Positions 7,668-17,198 are shown, counted from the first letter of the stretch. The stretch is DNA of 64,000 nt from JAFGLZ01 sp964622545 (GCA_964622545.1 CAZUQM010000011.1:108009-172008), one strand, 5' to 3'. The notes: a model not told the origin generated them from the letters alone. Program-made: numbers and translations.

Positions 7668-9383
7668 ATGCGTGCTCTGATTTGTGTGTGTGCGGTGCTG
7701 CTGGGTGGGGCGCCTGTGCGATCGGCCCAGGCCGCGTCGGCGGATGACGGCGCGACGCCCGGCCGGGGCGAAGCTTCGGATGCTGCACCGTCGATCGAGC
7801 CGGCGAAGGGACGGGAGGCGCTGCGGATTCTGCGCGCGATACCGGTGCAGCACGAGGGGCGCTGGTGTCCGGCGGATACGGTCGCGCGGGACATGGTGCG
7901 GCAGGTGACGGGCCACTCGCGATGGCGCGGACGGGATGCGATGCTCACGCTGATCGACTGGACGTTCCGCCACGAGGCGGCGAGTCAGGAGCGGGTGATC
8001 GCCGTTTCGAGCGGCGAGGTTCGGAAGCTGATCGGCCTTCCGGCGGAGCGAGAGCGGTTCAGTCTGGACTTCCTGCAATCGCACGCGGGGTTCAACGAGC
8101 GGATCCGAGCGGTCATGCAGAAGCGGCGGCAGCGCCAGCCGGTGGACGCGCTCGACGGCAAGGTGGAGGACATCGGCGATCGGATGTCGACGCTGGTGTC
8201 GGTGCTGAACGATCGGGTGATCCGGCCCATTCCGGACGCCAAGGACGAGCGTGGGCGTTGGTTGTCGATCTCGGAGGCGTGGCAGGTCGAGCCTGCGCGG
8301 GTCGCGACGGTCCAGAAGGCTTGGGTGGCGGTGGGCCTGGCCTACGTGGAGGGGCGCGGCGAGGCCCTGATCAGCGCGGCACGGTCGCTGACCGACGGGT
8401 TGGGCGAGCTCGAGGCGGCGTATCGTCCGCAGGCCGAGGAGATCGCGCTGGAGCTGCGGCAGAATCGGCTGGACCCGTTCGGCAGGGGATGGGTGTTGGC
8501 GTGGGTGTGCGCTGCCCTGGCACTGGCGGCGATGGTGGTGCAGCGTCGCGCGATGGACGTGGTGGTGTGGCTCATGGCGGCGGTGACGTTCGGGCTGGTG
8601 ACGTACGGTTTGGGGGTGCGATGGGAGCTGGCGGATCGGATTCCGGCGGCGAACATGTACGAGTCGATGCTGTTCATGGGGTGGGGGCTGTGTCTGGCGA
8701 CGCTGACGGGGTTGGTGACGGTGCGGCATCGGCTGGTGACGTTCCTGTCGTCGCTGCTGGCCGCGCTGTCGTTGATGCTGGCGGATGTGCTGTCGATCGA
8801 TCCGGTGATCCGGCCGGTGGCGCCCGTGCTGTTGGACACGGCGTGGATGGCGATCCACGTGCCGGTGATCATGGTGAGTTACTCGGTGCTGCTGATCGCG
8901 ATGGGATTCGGGCTGGCGCTGTTGGGGATGTTCGCGCTGGCCCCGCATCGTGTGGAGCTGATCGATGCGGCGGACCATTTGCACTACCGGTTCATCCAGG
9001 TGGGCGCGCTGCTGCTGACGATCGGGATCATCACGGGATCGATGTGGGGCTCGGCGTCGTGGGGTCGGTATTGGGGCTGGGACCCGAAGGAAGTCTGGTC
9101 GCTGATCGCGATGCTGGGGTATCTGGCGATCCTGCACGCGCGGGCGACGGGCTGGCTCCGGGCGTTCGGCACGGCGCTGGCGAGCACGCTAGTGTTCTGG
9201 CTGGTGGTGATGACGTACGTGGGCGTGAACTACATCCTGGGCATCGGGCTGCACAGCTACGCCTTCGGCAAGGGGGCGGTGGCCACGTGGTGCTTCCTCG
9301 TGGGCGGCGTGCAGCTCGTGTTGACGACGGCGGTGGTGATGGCGCACCTGGGTAGGCGGCGAACAGCGGGACCTGGGGATTAA
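7668..9383 (+). CDS. ccsA: Cytochrome c assembly protein, CcsA/ResC family
   Basis: A protein of 571 residues from ATG at 7668, preceded by AGGAAGG and starting with a cleavable-looking signal (MRALICVCAVLLGGAPVRSAQA). A soluble region of about 260 residues follows, then roughly eight transmembrane helices. Near residues 460-480 is the tryptophan-rich haem-handling WWD motif, ASWGRYWGWDPKEVWSL, flanked by conserved His (GLHSYAFG near the end), as in system II (CcsA/ResC) haem exporters. The role is delivery of haem to apocytochrome c at the outer face of the inner membrane. The fused N-terminal soluble region may be a CcsB/ResB-like or accessory domain. No ccsB neighbour is in the window. Confidence 0.8.
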   Translation: MRALICVCAVLLGGAPVRSAQAASADDGATPGRGEASDAAPSIEPAKGREALRILRAIPVQHEGRWCPADTVARDMVRQVTGHSRWRGRDAMLTLIDWTFRHEAASQERVIAVSSGEVRKLIGLPAERERFSLDFLQSHAGFNERIRAVMQKRRQRQPVDALDGKVEDIGDRMSTLVSVLNDRVIRPIPDAKDERGRWLSISEAWQVEPARVATVQKAWVAVGLAYVEGRGEALISAARSLTDGLGELEAAYRPQAEEIALELRQNRLDPFGRGWVLAWVCAALALAAMVVQRRAMDVVVWLMAAVTFGLVTYGLGVRWELADRIPAANMYESMLFMGWGLCLATLTGLVTVRHRLVTFLSSLLAALSLMLADVLSIDPVIRPVAPVLLDTAWMAIHVPVIMVSYSVLLIAMGFGLALLGMFALAPHRVELIDAADHLHYRFIQVGALLLTIGIITGSMWGSASWGRYWGWDPKEVWSLIAMLGYLAILHARATGWLRAFGTALASTLVFWLVVMTYVGVNYILGIGLHSYAFGKGAVATWCFLVGGVQLVLTTAVVMAHLGRRRTAGPGD

Positions 9384-9484
9384 GCCTTGCTTGATCGGAT
9401 GTGGGGGCGGGTTTAGACTCGCGGCTTCCGCGGCGTAGCGCGCGTCGTCGGGAGGCCGTGGCTTGTCATCAGGGTTCAGGGTTC

Positions 9485-10012
9485 ATGACCGAGTTTCGCA
9501 ACAGTCTGTGGGCGCCGTGGCGGCTGGAGTACGTCTCGACGATCGAGGAGCGCCGAGCCGAGGGGTGCTTTCTGTGCCAGTATTGGAACGAGCCTGAGAG
9601 GGATCGCGAGAACCACGTCGTGTGGCGGACGGAGCGGTGTTACGTGGTGTTGAATCTGTACCCCTACACGAACGGGCATGCGCTGGTCTGCCCGGCCGCT
9701 CACAAGGGCGACCTGGAGGATCTGACCGAGGCCGAGCTGCTGGAGATGATGTGGTTGACGCGTGACATCCACGCGTTGCTCGGTCGGGCGGTGCACGCCC
9801 AGGGTGCGAACGTGGGGATGAACTTCGGCCATTGCGCGGGGGCGGGGCTACCTGGGCATCTGCACATGCACGTCGTGCCGCGATGGGCGGGGGATACGAA
9901 CTTCATGACCGTTCTGGGCGATGTCCGCGTGATCCCGCAGGCGATGGACGCGGTGTACGACCGCATGGTCGAGCTCTCGGACGAGATGAACCTGCCTCGG
10001 TTGTCGAGCTGA
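9485..10012 (+). CDS. HIT-family nucleotide hydrolase/transferase
   Basis: A protein of 175 residues starting MTEFRNSLWAPWRLEYV, a start typical of the AP4A-phosphorylase-like HIT group. It carries the histidine triad HLHMHVVPRW; the preceding GANVGMNFGHCAGAGLPGH is the usual glycine-rich lead-in. A CFLC pair near residue 30 fits the zinc-binding variants. The likely activity is hydrolysis or phosphorolysis of dinucleoside polyphosphates or adenylated nucleotides in the cytoplasm. The frame is open 28 codons further upstream, but the conserved start at 9485 is clear. Confidence 0.85.
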   Translation: MTEFRNSLWAPWRLEYVSTIEERRAEGCFLCQYWNEPERDRENHVVWRTERCYVVLNLYPYTNGHALVCPAAHKGDLEDLTEAELLEMMWLTRDIHALLGRAVHAQGANVGMNFGHCAGAGLPGHLHMHVVPRWAGDTNFMTVLGDVRVIPQAMDAVYDRMVELSDEMNLPRLSS

Positions 10013-10114
10013 TCCGGCCCGGGGCGTCCGCTCGGGCGACACACCCACAAACCGACACGTCGACCAGCAGGAGTCAGGAGCGAGAGGACAGCGGTAGGGT
10101 TCGCTGTTGCTAGG

Positions 10115-10199
10115 CTCCAGACCACAGACCTCAGGCTTCGGGCTTCAGACTTCAGGCTTCAGGCTACAGACCTCAGGCTACAGACTGCGGGTTACAGGG
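10115..10199. repeat. Heptamer tandem repeat array, inverted relative to 2334-2414
   Basis: Imperfect 7-base direct repeats of ttcaggc / ttcagac / tacagac / ctcaggc, about twelve units. The complement matches the array at 2334-2414, so both arrays belong to one family. Confidence 0.75.
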
Positions 10200-10339
10200 A
10201 CCGCGGCATGGTCATTTTTCCCTGGAAGCACGGGCCAGACGCCGGTACCAGGAGGTCGGTTTTCCGGGCAGCGAAAGGTGGTTCAAGACGCACGCCATGT
10301 GCTTGCCCTCTCGGGCAAGCGACCCCGCTGAGGCCCCGG

Positions 10340-10500
10340 CTTCGCCATGGCTACGCCGCGGGAACCAGCGTGGCCCGGCACTCGCGGTTAGGCTGCGGTG
10401 AACCATGCCGCCGCATCTCCAACGTCGCGGCTCGGCGGGGGCCTCGCCCTTCCAGGCGTTTCGGCAAGGCGGGAGCCTGGCCCTGCCTGCAGAAGTCTTG
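10340..10500. repeat. Dispersed repeat, 'GEAPAEP' type, longest copy
   Basis: GC-rich element that on the minus strand spells WKGEAPAEPRRWRC and, further on, SHGEAGASAGSLA. It contains cggcgggggcctcgcc and aggcgggagcctggcc words in partial repetition. See the entry at 2216 for the other copies. Confidence 0.5.
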
Positions 10501-10532
10501 GCCTCCCTCTTCATCGCCGCCGGAGACGTCTG

Positions 10533-11723
10533 CTACGGTTCTGATGTGGCGTTCTTGGCCGGGGGAATCGGTCGGCGGCCGAACCAGTCGAAGACGGGGC
10601 GGTCGGTGCGGGCGCGCCAGCGCTCGGCGGCGGCGTGGGCGTGGACGTAGGAGGTGTTGGCGATGACGACGGCGTCGACGTCGGCGGGGGCGTCGTCGTT
10701 GCTGACGATGGGCGTATCGCGGTACGTCCGTCCGGCGAAGGCGTCGGCGGCGACGGCGGCGATGTCGATACCCGCCGCACGGGCGGCTCGCCAGAAGGCG
10801 TAGACGTTCTTGCCCAGGTCGGCCATGAGGATACGGCGGACGCCACCGGCGCGGAGCTCGTGCAGGTGGTGCTCGATCTCGTCCAGGCAGAAGAAGCGCT
10901 GAAACGCCTGGGGCGGCAGCGGCGAGCGCCGGCCGGCAAGGAGGTCGGCCGCGGCTCGGGCGAACCCTGCGGCGACGCCTCGGGCGAATGAGGAGGCGTG
11001 ACCGGCGCCGGCGCTCAGCCAGGCGTAGCGCCGGACCCAGTCGGCCAGGTAGATCGTCACCCACGGCCGGGGCAGGAAGCGGCAGGCGATGACGAGGTTG
11101 TTCCGCGTGTCGTAGTAGGCCAGGTGGCCGGGGTAGCGGGACTGGGGCGACTTGAGGTGGCGGACGTGGAGGTCGTCGAAGGTCTCGACCTGGTAGCCGT
11201 CCGCGACGAGTCGGAAGGCGATGTCGTATTCCTCGGCGGCCATGAAGAGGGAGGCGTCGCCGCCTTGGATCTCGCGGAGGGCGTCGGTACGGAATCCCAC
11301 GCCGCATCCGATGAAGACGCCGGGCAGGGCGCTGCACTCCCTGCGACCGTCGGGCAGGTGGGCGACGAAGCCAGCGGCGGCCAGGCTGGGCGAGCGTTCG
11401 AAGCGGTCGAGCATGCGCGAGATCGAGTCGCCGATGGGCCAGGAGTCGTCGTCGAGGTAGACGACGTAGGGGAACGTCACGTTCGGCAGGGCGAGGGCCT
11501 TGGCGCAGGGTCCCCGGTTGTCGGTCAGGGCCAGGACGGCGACGTCCGGGTGTCTCTCTGCCAGGGCGGCGGCGGTTCCGTCGGTCGAGGCGTTGTCGAC
11601 GACGAGGACCTCCATCTCGTGGCAGGTCAGGCCGCATTGGTAGACCTGGGCGATCGTGTCGAGCAGCACGTCGCGTCGGTTGCGTGTGGCGATGACGAAG
11701 CTGACTTTGCGGGGCGTATGCAT
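10533..11723 (-). CDS. Family 2 glycosyltransferase fused to a Rossmann-like C-terminal domain
   Basis: A protein of 396 residues from ATG at 11723. The N-terminal 220 residues form a GT-A domain: VSFVIATRNRRDVL at the start, EVLVVDNASTDGT, YVVYLDDDSWP (the metal-binding DXD) and the acceptor-side ED-like AAEEYDIAFRL. After residue about 290, GGVRRILMADLGKNVYAFWRA, a Rossmann-like nucleotide-fold start, followed by PADVDAVVIANTSYVHAHAA, suggests a second domain that may bind a nucleotide or sense a product. It is probably involved in surface polysaccharide or glycan synthesis, sugar unknown. No other polysaccharide biosynthesis genes are adjacent. Confidence 0.75.
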   Translation of the reverse strand: MHTPRKVSFVIATRNRRDVLLDTIAQVYQCGLTCHEMEVLVVDNASTDGTAAALAERHPDVAVLALTDNRGPCAKALALPNVTFPYVVYLDDDSWPIGDSISRMLDRFERSPSLAAAGFVAHLPDGRRECSALPGVFIGCGVGFRTDALREIQGGDASLFMAAEEYDIAFRLVADGYQVETFDDLHVRHLKSPQSRYPGHLAYYDTRNNLVIACRFLPRPWVTIYLADWVRRYAWLSAGAGHASSFARGVAAGFARAAADLLAGRRSPLPPQAFQRFFCLDEIEHHLHELRAGGVRRILMADLGKNVYAFWRAARAAGIDIAAVAADAFAGRTYRDTPIVSNDDAPADVDAVVIANTSYVHAHAAAERWRARTDRPVFDWFGRRPIPPAKNATSEP

Positions 11724-11943
11724 GGTCCGCGGCAGAGCGTACCTCAGGGGGTGATGTGGGGGCAAGCGGGGGACATGCCATCCCGGCACGGGCGGTCCAC
11801 ACGCCGGTTCCGGTCTGACATGTTTATGGAATCTGGTAGACTACCGGACCAGCGGTTGGGGGCACCCCGGGGTGTCAGGCGGTGTGGCGTGGATCGTCAC
11901 GCCAACGCCGCAGGCAGCGTCACCGGTCAGATGGGAGGCCCGT

Positions 11944-12786
11944 ATGTTCTTCACGCGGATCCAGAACGGTTGGGAGTTGGCCAAGGAGAGCTGGCAGGTC
12001 CTGAAGCTGGATAAGGAGCTGCTGCTGTTTCCGGTGCTGAGCGGTCTGGCGTGTCTGCTGGTGATGGCCAGCTTCGCGCTGCCCATGATGGGCAGCGACA
12101 TGGTGCGCGAGCTCGAGCAGGGGCATCAGGAGCAGGTGGACCCGTTGCTGATCGTGATCGCGTTCGCGTTCTACTTCGCGAACTACTTCGTGATCACGTA
12201 CTTCAACACGGCGCTGATCGGGTGCGCGATCATACGCTTTCGCGGCGGTGATCCGACGGTGTCCGACGGGTTCCGCACGGCGACGAGCCGGCTGCCGCAG
12301 ATCGTGGGTTGGGCGTTGGTGGCGGCGACGGTGGGGCTGATCCTGCGGATCATCGAGCAGAGCTCGGAGCGGGCGGGTCAGATCATCGCCGGGCTGGTGG
12401 GGATGGCCTGGACCGCGGTGAGCTACTTCGTGGTGCCGGTGATCGTGGTGGAGGGGCTCGGCCCGGGCGGGGCGCTGAAGCGGTCGTTCGGCATCTTGAA
12501 GGAATCGTGGGGCGAGTCGTTGATCGCCAACTGGAGCATCGGGCTGATCACGATGCTGGCGGGTCTGCTGGCGATCGTGCCGATCGGGTTGGGCGTCAGC
12601 TCGGGTGAGCCGGCGTTGATGGCCCTGGGCATCGGGCTGGGCGTGCTGTGGATCCTGCTGATCTCGCTGATTTCGACGGCCCTCAACGCGATCGTGATCG
12701 GTGCGATTTACCTCTACGCCACGGACGGCGAGGTGCCCGAGCAGTTTGATCGGGACCTGCTGCAGAGTGCGTTCGTGGCGAGGTAG
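11944..12786 (+). CDS. DUF6159-like integral membrane protein
   Basis: A protein of 280 residues from ATG at 11944 with GGGAGG seven bases upstream. It starts MFFTRIQNGWELAKESWQVL and has about six hydrophobic segments, with the loop FGILKESWGESLIANWSIGL typical of the DUF6159 family. The family is predicted to be in the inner membrane and has no known activity. No operon partner: neighbours are a divergent glycosyltransferase and a distant Tat-exported protein. Confidence 0.7.
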   Translation: MFFTRIQNGWELAKESWQVLKLDKELLLFPVLSGLACLLVMASFALPMMGSDMVRELEQGHQEQVDPLLIVIAFAFYFANYFVITYFNTALIGCAIIRFRGGDPTVSDGFRTATSRLPQIVGWALVAATVGLILRIIEQSSERAGQIIAGLVGMAWTAVSYFVVPVIVVEGLGPGGALKRSFGILKESWGESLIANWSIGLITMLAGLLAIVPIGLGVSSGEPALMALGIGLGVLWILLISLISTALNAIVIGAIYLYATDGEVPEQFDRDLLQSAFVAR

Positions 12787-13102
12787 GTTGGCGTTCGGGT
12801 TCGTCTGTGGGTGCCGAGCGTGGATCGGACCCGGGGCAAAGGAGACGTCGAGTTGTCGAGAGGGACCATCCAGGAGTCGACAGGGGCTTCCGTCGCCCCT
12901 GCCGGGGCTCATTGGGTTTGTGGGCAGGGTGACCACGGGTTCCGTTGGCCTGTCGGCTCACTGGCCCCGTGGGTACGATCGGTCGGCCCTCCGGGTCTGG
13001 TGTTCTTTGCGGCATGGACGAGGCGACTGGGAAGGAAGTAAGGACCGGGCCGGGGACGGCTCCTAGAGGGGGTCTGGTGGGTTGCAGGTTGAGAGGGAGT
13101 GG
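12787..13102. other. Intergenic stretch without recognisable features
   Basis: 316 bases between the DUF6159-like gene and the Tat-exported protein. I see no gene, hairpin or convincing promoter in it, apart from the ribosome site GAGAGGGAGTGG directly before the next start. Confidence 0.4.
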
Positions 13103-14731
13103 ATGATGAACCGCAGGGAGTTCCTCCACACGGCTGCGGGCGCGACGACCGTGGCTGCGGGATTGTCGCGGTCGGTCGGGGCGCGGGCCGCGTCGAAGGG
13201 CGATTCGTCGGCGGGCCCGTGTCCGTACAAGGTGATCTTCAGCAACGACACGACGAACATCCTGAGCTGCGTCAGCCCGTATCACAAGAAGGGCGATCCG
13301 TTCACGACCGAGATGCTCCAGGCGACGGTGGATGAGGTCGCGGGCGTGGACGCTCATCTGCTGCAGCCGGGCGTGGGTTGGATCCCGTGGTGGAAGAGCA
13401 AGCTGTACCCGGCCGACGAGCACTACCGCTGGTTCGCCGAGCGGACGGGGCACAAGCCGGATCCGTTCGGGCGGTACATGCTGGACGGCGGCGACATGGT
13501 GAAGGTGTTCGTCGATCGGTGCCGCCGGAAGGGGCAGGCGCCGTTCGTGTCTTTGCGGCTGAACGACGGGCACCACCTGGAGAACGTCAACACCAAGGAT
13601 CGGCGGAGCTGCTGGTGCAGCCGGTTCTACGTCGAGCATCCGGAGTACCGCATCGGCAAGGACGTCCGCGACTGGAACCAGCACGTGCTGAACTGGGCGA
13701 TCCCGGAGGTCCGCGAGCACAAGTTCGGGTTCATCCGCGAGATCTGTGAGAACTACGACATCGACGGGTTCGAGCTCGACTTCATGCGGCACGTGAGCTA
13801 CTTCCAGCCGGGCAAGACGACGCGCGAGCAGCGGTGCCGGATCATGACCGACTTCGTGGCCAGGGTCCGCAAGCTGCTCGATCGGACGGCCGGCGCGGGC
13901 CGGCATCGCTGGTTGTGCGCTCGCGTGCCGTCGGTGACGAGCATGCACGATGTGCTGGGACTCGACCTGCCGCGGATGGTGTCGTCCGGGCTCGAGATGG
14001 CGAACCTGTCGAGCTACTACTTCACGATGCAGCAGACGGACCTGGCCGAGATCCGCCAGCAGATCCCGTCGGCGTCGGTGTACCTGGAGATGACGCACAG
14101 CACCACGAACGGGCCGAGTCGTGGCGGTTACGACAGCTTCGTGTTCCGACGGACGACGCCGCACCAGTTCTACACGGGGGCGCATCTGGCGTACGCTCGG
14201 GGCGCCGACGGGGCGAGCCTGTTCAACTTCGTTTACTATCGCGAGCACGGCACGCCGGGGCGTGGGCCGTTCAACGAGCCGCCGTTCCATGTCCTCAAGC
14301 GGCTGGGGCAGCCGGATTGGCTGGCGCGGCAGCCACAGTGGTACGTGCTGGCCAAGGCGTGGCTGGATCGACGCGTGCCGGGGCCTGCTCCTTTGCCGAA
14401 GCGATTTCGAAAGGGGCATAGCGAGCGATTCGACGTGGATATGGCTCCGACGCAGCACCAGCGCCAGGACGGGCTGCTTCGGGTGATGACGCAGACGTCG
14501 TCGGCGGGGTGCTCGTGGGAGGTCGAGCTGAACGGGGAGCGGCTCGAGCCGACGGGGTTCGTGGCCAAGCCGATCGACCATCCGTATGAAGGGGGATTAG
14601 GGCAAGAAGACCAGTACTCTTGCTTCCGGTGCCCGCGTAGCATGGTCACGGACGGGGTCAACGAGCTGCGCATCACGATGGCCGACGGGCCGGAGAGCGT
14701 GGTCAACTACGTCGATATCGTGTTGCCGTGA
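13103..14731 (+). CDS. Tat-exported TIM-barrel glycosidase-like protein
   Basis: A protein of 542 residues starting MMNRREFLHTAAGATTVAAG, a clear twin-arginine signal, with GGGAG before the double ATG. The centre reads as a glycosidase-like barrel: LLQPGVGWIPWW, FVSLRLNDGHH, YDIDGFELDFMRHVSYFQPG (strand with acidic residues in the position used by retaining glycosidases), and NLSSYYFTMQQ. The C-terminal 100 residues (SWEVELNGERLEPTGF, DGVNELRITMADGPE) look like a small beta-sandwich. The protein is likely periplasmic and involved in glycan turnover. Many planctomycetes have similar proteins of unknown specificity. Confidence 0.6.
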   Translation: MMNRREFLHTAAGATTVAAGLSRSVGARAASKGDSSAGPCPYKVIFSNDTTNILSCVSPYHKKGDPFTTEMLQATVDEVAGVDAHLLQPGVGWIPWWKSKLYPADEHYRWFAERTGHKPDPFGRYMLDGGDMVKVFVDRCRRKGQAPFVSLRLNDGHHLENVNTKDRRSCWCSRFYVEHPEYRIGKDVRDWNQHVLNWAIPEVREHKFGFIREICENYDIDGFELDFMRHVSYFQPGKTTREQRCRIMTDFVARVRKLLDRTAGAGRHRWLCARVPSVTSMHDVLGLDLPRMVSSGLEMANLSSYYFTMQQTDLAEIRQQIPSASVYLEMTHSTTNGPSRGGYDSFVFRRTTPHQFYTGAHLAYARGADGASLFNFVYYREHGTPGRGPFNEPPFHVLKRLGQPDWLARQPQWYVLAKAWLDRRVPGPAPLPKRFRKGHSERFDVDMAPTQHQRQDGLLRVMTQTSSAGCSWEVELNGERLEPTGFVAKPIDHPYEGGLGQEDQYSCFRCPRSMVTDGVNELRITMADGPESVVNYVDIVLP

Positions 14732-14855
14732 GGCCCGGCGCGTTGAGGCGTCTGCGGCGCGGCGGGCGTTTTCTCTTCTGCTGTTAAGGGGTTGTGGTGT
14801 TGGGGGTCACCGGGGCCGGCGGCTCGGCCGGGCTCCACTGGACGGAGGCTGCATC

Positions 14856-15677
14856 ATGCGGGTCTGTCGGCGCGGGTTCACCTTGATTGAGCTGTTGGTG
14901 GTGGTGGCGATCATGGCGCTGTTGATCTCGATTCTGGTGCCGTCGCTGTCGAAGGCCCGCAAGCGGGCGAAAGAGGTTCGGTGCCGGGCGTTCATCAAGC
15001 AACTCGGCGTGGGGATGACGATGTACCTGAACGAGTACGACACGTTTCCGGCGCATCAGTGGCGGCTGAACGACGCGGACGACACGCGGATCCGGTGGTT
15101 CACGGCGATGGCGGGGATGTTGGGCGGATACGACGTGCAGGCGTGCCCGTCGGTGCCGGACTGGGAGGTGGGGCGGAACAACTCGTACGGATACAACTAC
15201 AAGTATCTCGGCAGCGCACGGGACAACGCGATCAGTCCGACCAAGCCGTATGAGCGGTTTCCGGTGAAGTACGTTCGCGCGCCGGGGATGACGATTGCCT
15301 TCGCATGCTGCGACGGGACGGGCTGGAAGAAGCCGCACCAGAACGGGGTCAAGGACGTCGACATGTTCGGCAACCACGGGTACACGCTCGATCCGACGTA
15401 CATCCCCGACTTCAGTGTGGAGACGTACAGCGGCGGGGCATTGGAGCCGTACGCGTGGCACGACTACCGCACATACATCTCGGACCGTCACGAGGGCGGG
15501 GCGAACGCGTGCTTCGCCGACGGTCACGGGGAGAAGATTTTTCCCAAGGACGTCTACATCGACAACCGGTACTGGAACGGGCTCGGATTCGAGGACCCGA
15601 ACCTCGACCCGCACGTGGACTACCGCTACCAGCAGGGCGAGTTCCGGTACGACCTGGGCGAGGGGATCGAGCCGTAG
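14856..15677 (+). CDS. Prepilin-like protein with type II/IV N-terminal methylation motif
   Basis: A protein of 273 residues. The N-terminus RRGFTLIELLVVVAIMALL is the prepilin peptidase site (cut after Gly, methylated Phe) followed by the hydrophobic helix. The C-terminal region contains ACFADGHGEKIFPKD, equivalent to the H-X9-DG signature of planctomycete DUF1559-type pseudopilins. It is probably exposed at the cell surface or in a type II secretion/pilus-like structure. GGAGG lies seven bases upstream. A second protein of the same type is encoded at 29778. Confidence 0.8.
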   Translation: MRVCRRGFTLIELLVVVAIMALLISILVPSLSKARKRAKEVRCRAFIKQLGVGMTMYLNEYDTFPAHQWRLNDADDTRIRWFTAMAGMLGGYDVQACPSVPDWEVGRNNSYGYNYKYLGSARDNAISPTKPYERFPVKYVRAPGMTIAFACCDGTGWKKPHQNGVKDVDMFGNHGYTLDPTYIPDFSVETYSGGALEPYAWHDYRTYISDRHEGGANACFADGHGEKIFPKDVYIDNRYWNGLGFEDPNLDPHVDYRYQQGEFRYDLGEGIEP

Positions 15678-15884
15678 GGCGGAAGCGGGACGACCAGGGG
15701 TGCCCCAGGGGGTTGCGAGGCCTTTTCGTTCTCCCGGCGGCGGTCCGTCGTCGTTCACGAGGCGTCCCCTTACCTGGGGCGGCGCGAAATCCGCGCTTTG
15801 CCTGGAGGGCCCCGCGCCGCTAGAATGCCCCGCACCTTGACCCTACACGACGCGACGCGTAACCACACCGAAGGAGGAGCGTGA

Positions 15885-17198
15885 ATGTCCCTAAGCCTGC
15901 GTATTCGCCTCAGCGTGATGATGTTCTGCACCTACGTGATCTGGGGTGCCTGGCTGCCGATGCTGGGCCGGTATCTGACCGACTTTTTGGGCTTTAGCGG
16001 TGCGCAGCTCGGTTGGGTCTTCGCGACGATGGCGATCGCCTCGGTGACGGCCATGTTCGGCAGCGCCCAGGTGGCCGACCGGTGGTTCTCGTCCGAGCGG
16101 TTCATGTTCGTGAGCCATCTCGTCGCGGGCATTCTGATGTTCTTTGTGGCGGCCGTCGAGCAGTTCTGGCCGTTTTTCTTCCTGATGCTGTTCTACGCGA
16201 TCTTCTATCTACCGACGTTGTCGCTGGCGAACTCGATCAGCTTCGAGCACATGCCGGACGCCCAGCGGGACTTCGGTGGGATTCGCGTCTGGGGCACGAT
16301 CGGGTGGGTCGCGGCGAGCTGGCCGCTGTTCTTCATCCTGCAGGACCTGGAGGGCGAGGCCCTCAAGATGGGGCTCAAGTGGACGTTCTATTTGGCGGGC
16401 GGGGCTTCGCTGTTCCTGGCGTTCTTCTCGTTGAGCCTGCCGCACACGCCACCCAAGAAGGACGCGGCCCAGGAGTTCGCGCCGTTCAAGGCGCTCAAGC
16501 TGCTGAAGATTCCGGCTTTCCTCGTGCTGTTCATCCTGACGCTGAGTGACGCGTCGGTGCATCAGTGCTACTTCGTGTGGACGAGCGCGTTCATGGCCAC
16601 GCTGGAGGTACCGGATCAGTGGATCATGCCCGCGATGAGCATCGCGCAGGTGGCCGAAGTGTTCACCATGGCTGCCATGGGATGGTTCCTTCGGAAGCTG
16701 GGCTGGCGGAAGATGCTGTCGCTGGGTGTGTTGGCTCACGTGATCCGTTTCGCGATCTACAGCTACGCGGCCGGCAAGCCGGAGCTGGCGTGGCTGGTGA
16801 TCGCCAGTAACGTGGTGCACGGAGCGGCGTACACGTTCTTCCTGGCGGTGGTGTACGTCTTCGCCGAGGAGTTCAGCCCGAAGGACGTTCGGGCCAGCGC
16901 TCAGATGCTGTTCAACCTGGTGATTCTGGGCATCGGGCCGTTCGTATCGAGCCTGATCTGGGGTTACCTGGGCGACGTCTACAAGGATCCGCAGACGGGC
17001 GTGATCGACTTCCGGGGTCTGTTCATGGTGCCGACGATCTGGGCGCTGATTACGGCCGTGATCTTGCTGCTGACGTTCTGGCCGCCGAAGGAGAAGCCGG
17101 CTAAGGACGGTGAGGGCGGCGGAGCGGGCGATTCCGGACTCGGCGACGGCGAGGCGGAGGTCGAGCAGCGGCTCAAGGACCTGGGTTACGTGGAGTAG
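15885..17198 (+). CDS. Nucleoside:H+ symporter family MFS transporter (NupG/XapB-like)
   Basis: A protein of 437 residues with about twelve transmembrane helices and a very strong ribosome site (AAGGAGGAG). The N-terminus RLSVMMFCTYVIWGAWLPML and the segment ISFEHMPDAQRDFGGIRVWGTIGWV match nucleoside:proton symporters. The tail after residue 405 is charged and cytoplasmic. The likely role is uptake of purine or pyrimidine nucleosides. A nucleoside hydrolase at 20326 could use its substrate, although the two genes are 3 kb apart. Confidence 0.8.
   Translation: MSLSLRIRLSVMMFCTYVIWGAWLPMLGRYLTDFLGFSGAQLGWVFATMAIASVTAMFGSAQVADRWFSSERFMFVSHLVAGILMFFVAAVEQFWPFFFLMLFYAIFYLPTLSLANSISFEHMPDAQRDFGGIRVWGTIGWVAASWPLFFILQDLEGEALKMGLKWTFYLAGGASLFLAFFSLSLPHTPPKKDAAQEFAPFKALKLLKIPAFLVLFILTLSDASVHQCYFVWTSAFMATLEVPDQWIMPAMSIAQVAEVFTMAAMGWFLRKLGWRKMLSLGVLAHVIRFAIYSYAAGKPELAWLVIASNVVHGAAYTFFLAVVYVFAEEFSPKDVRASAQMLFNLVILGIGPFVSSLIWGYLGDVYKDPQTGVIDFRGLFMVPTIWALITAVILLLTFWPPKEKPAKDGEGGGAGDSGLGDGEAEVEQRLKDLGYVE

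Larger units (their letters stand above)
10013..10532. other. Repeat-filled intergenic stretch
   Basis: There is no gene in these 520 bases. From left to right they hold a short CGACACGTCGAC remnant (10043-10062), a ggagtcaggagc remnant, the heptamer array (10115-10199), and an extended dispersed 'GEAPAEP' type element (about 10340-10500). Confidence 0.5.
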
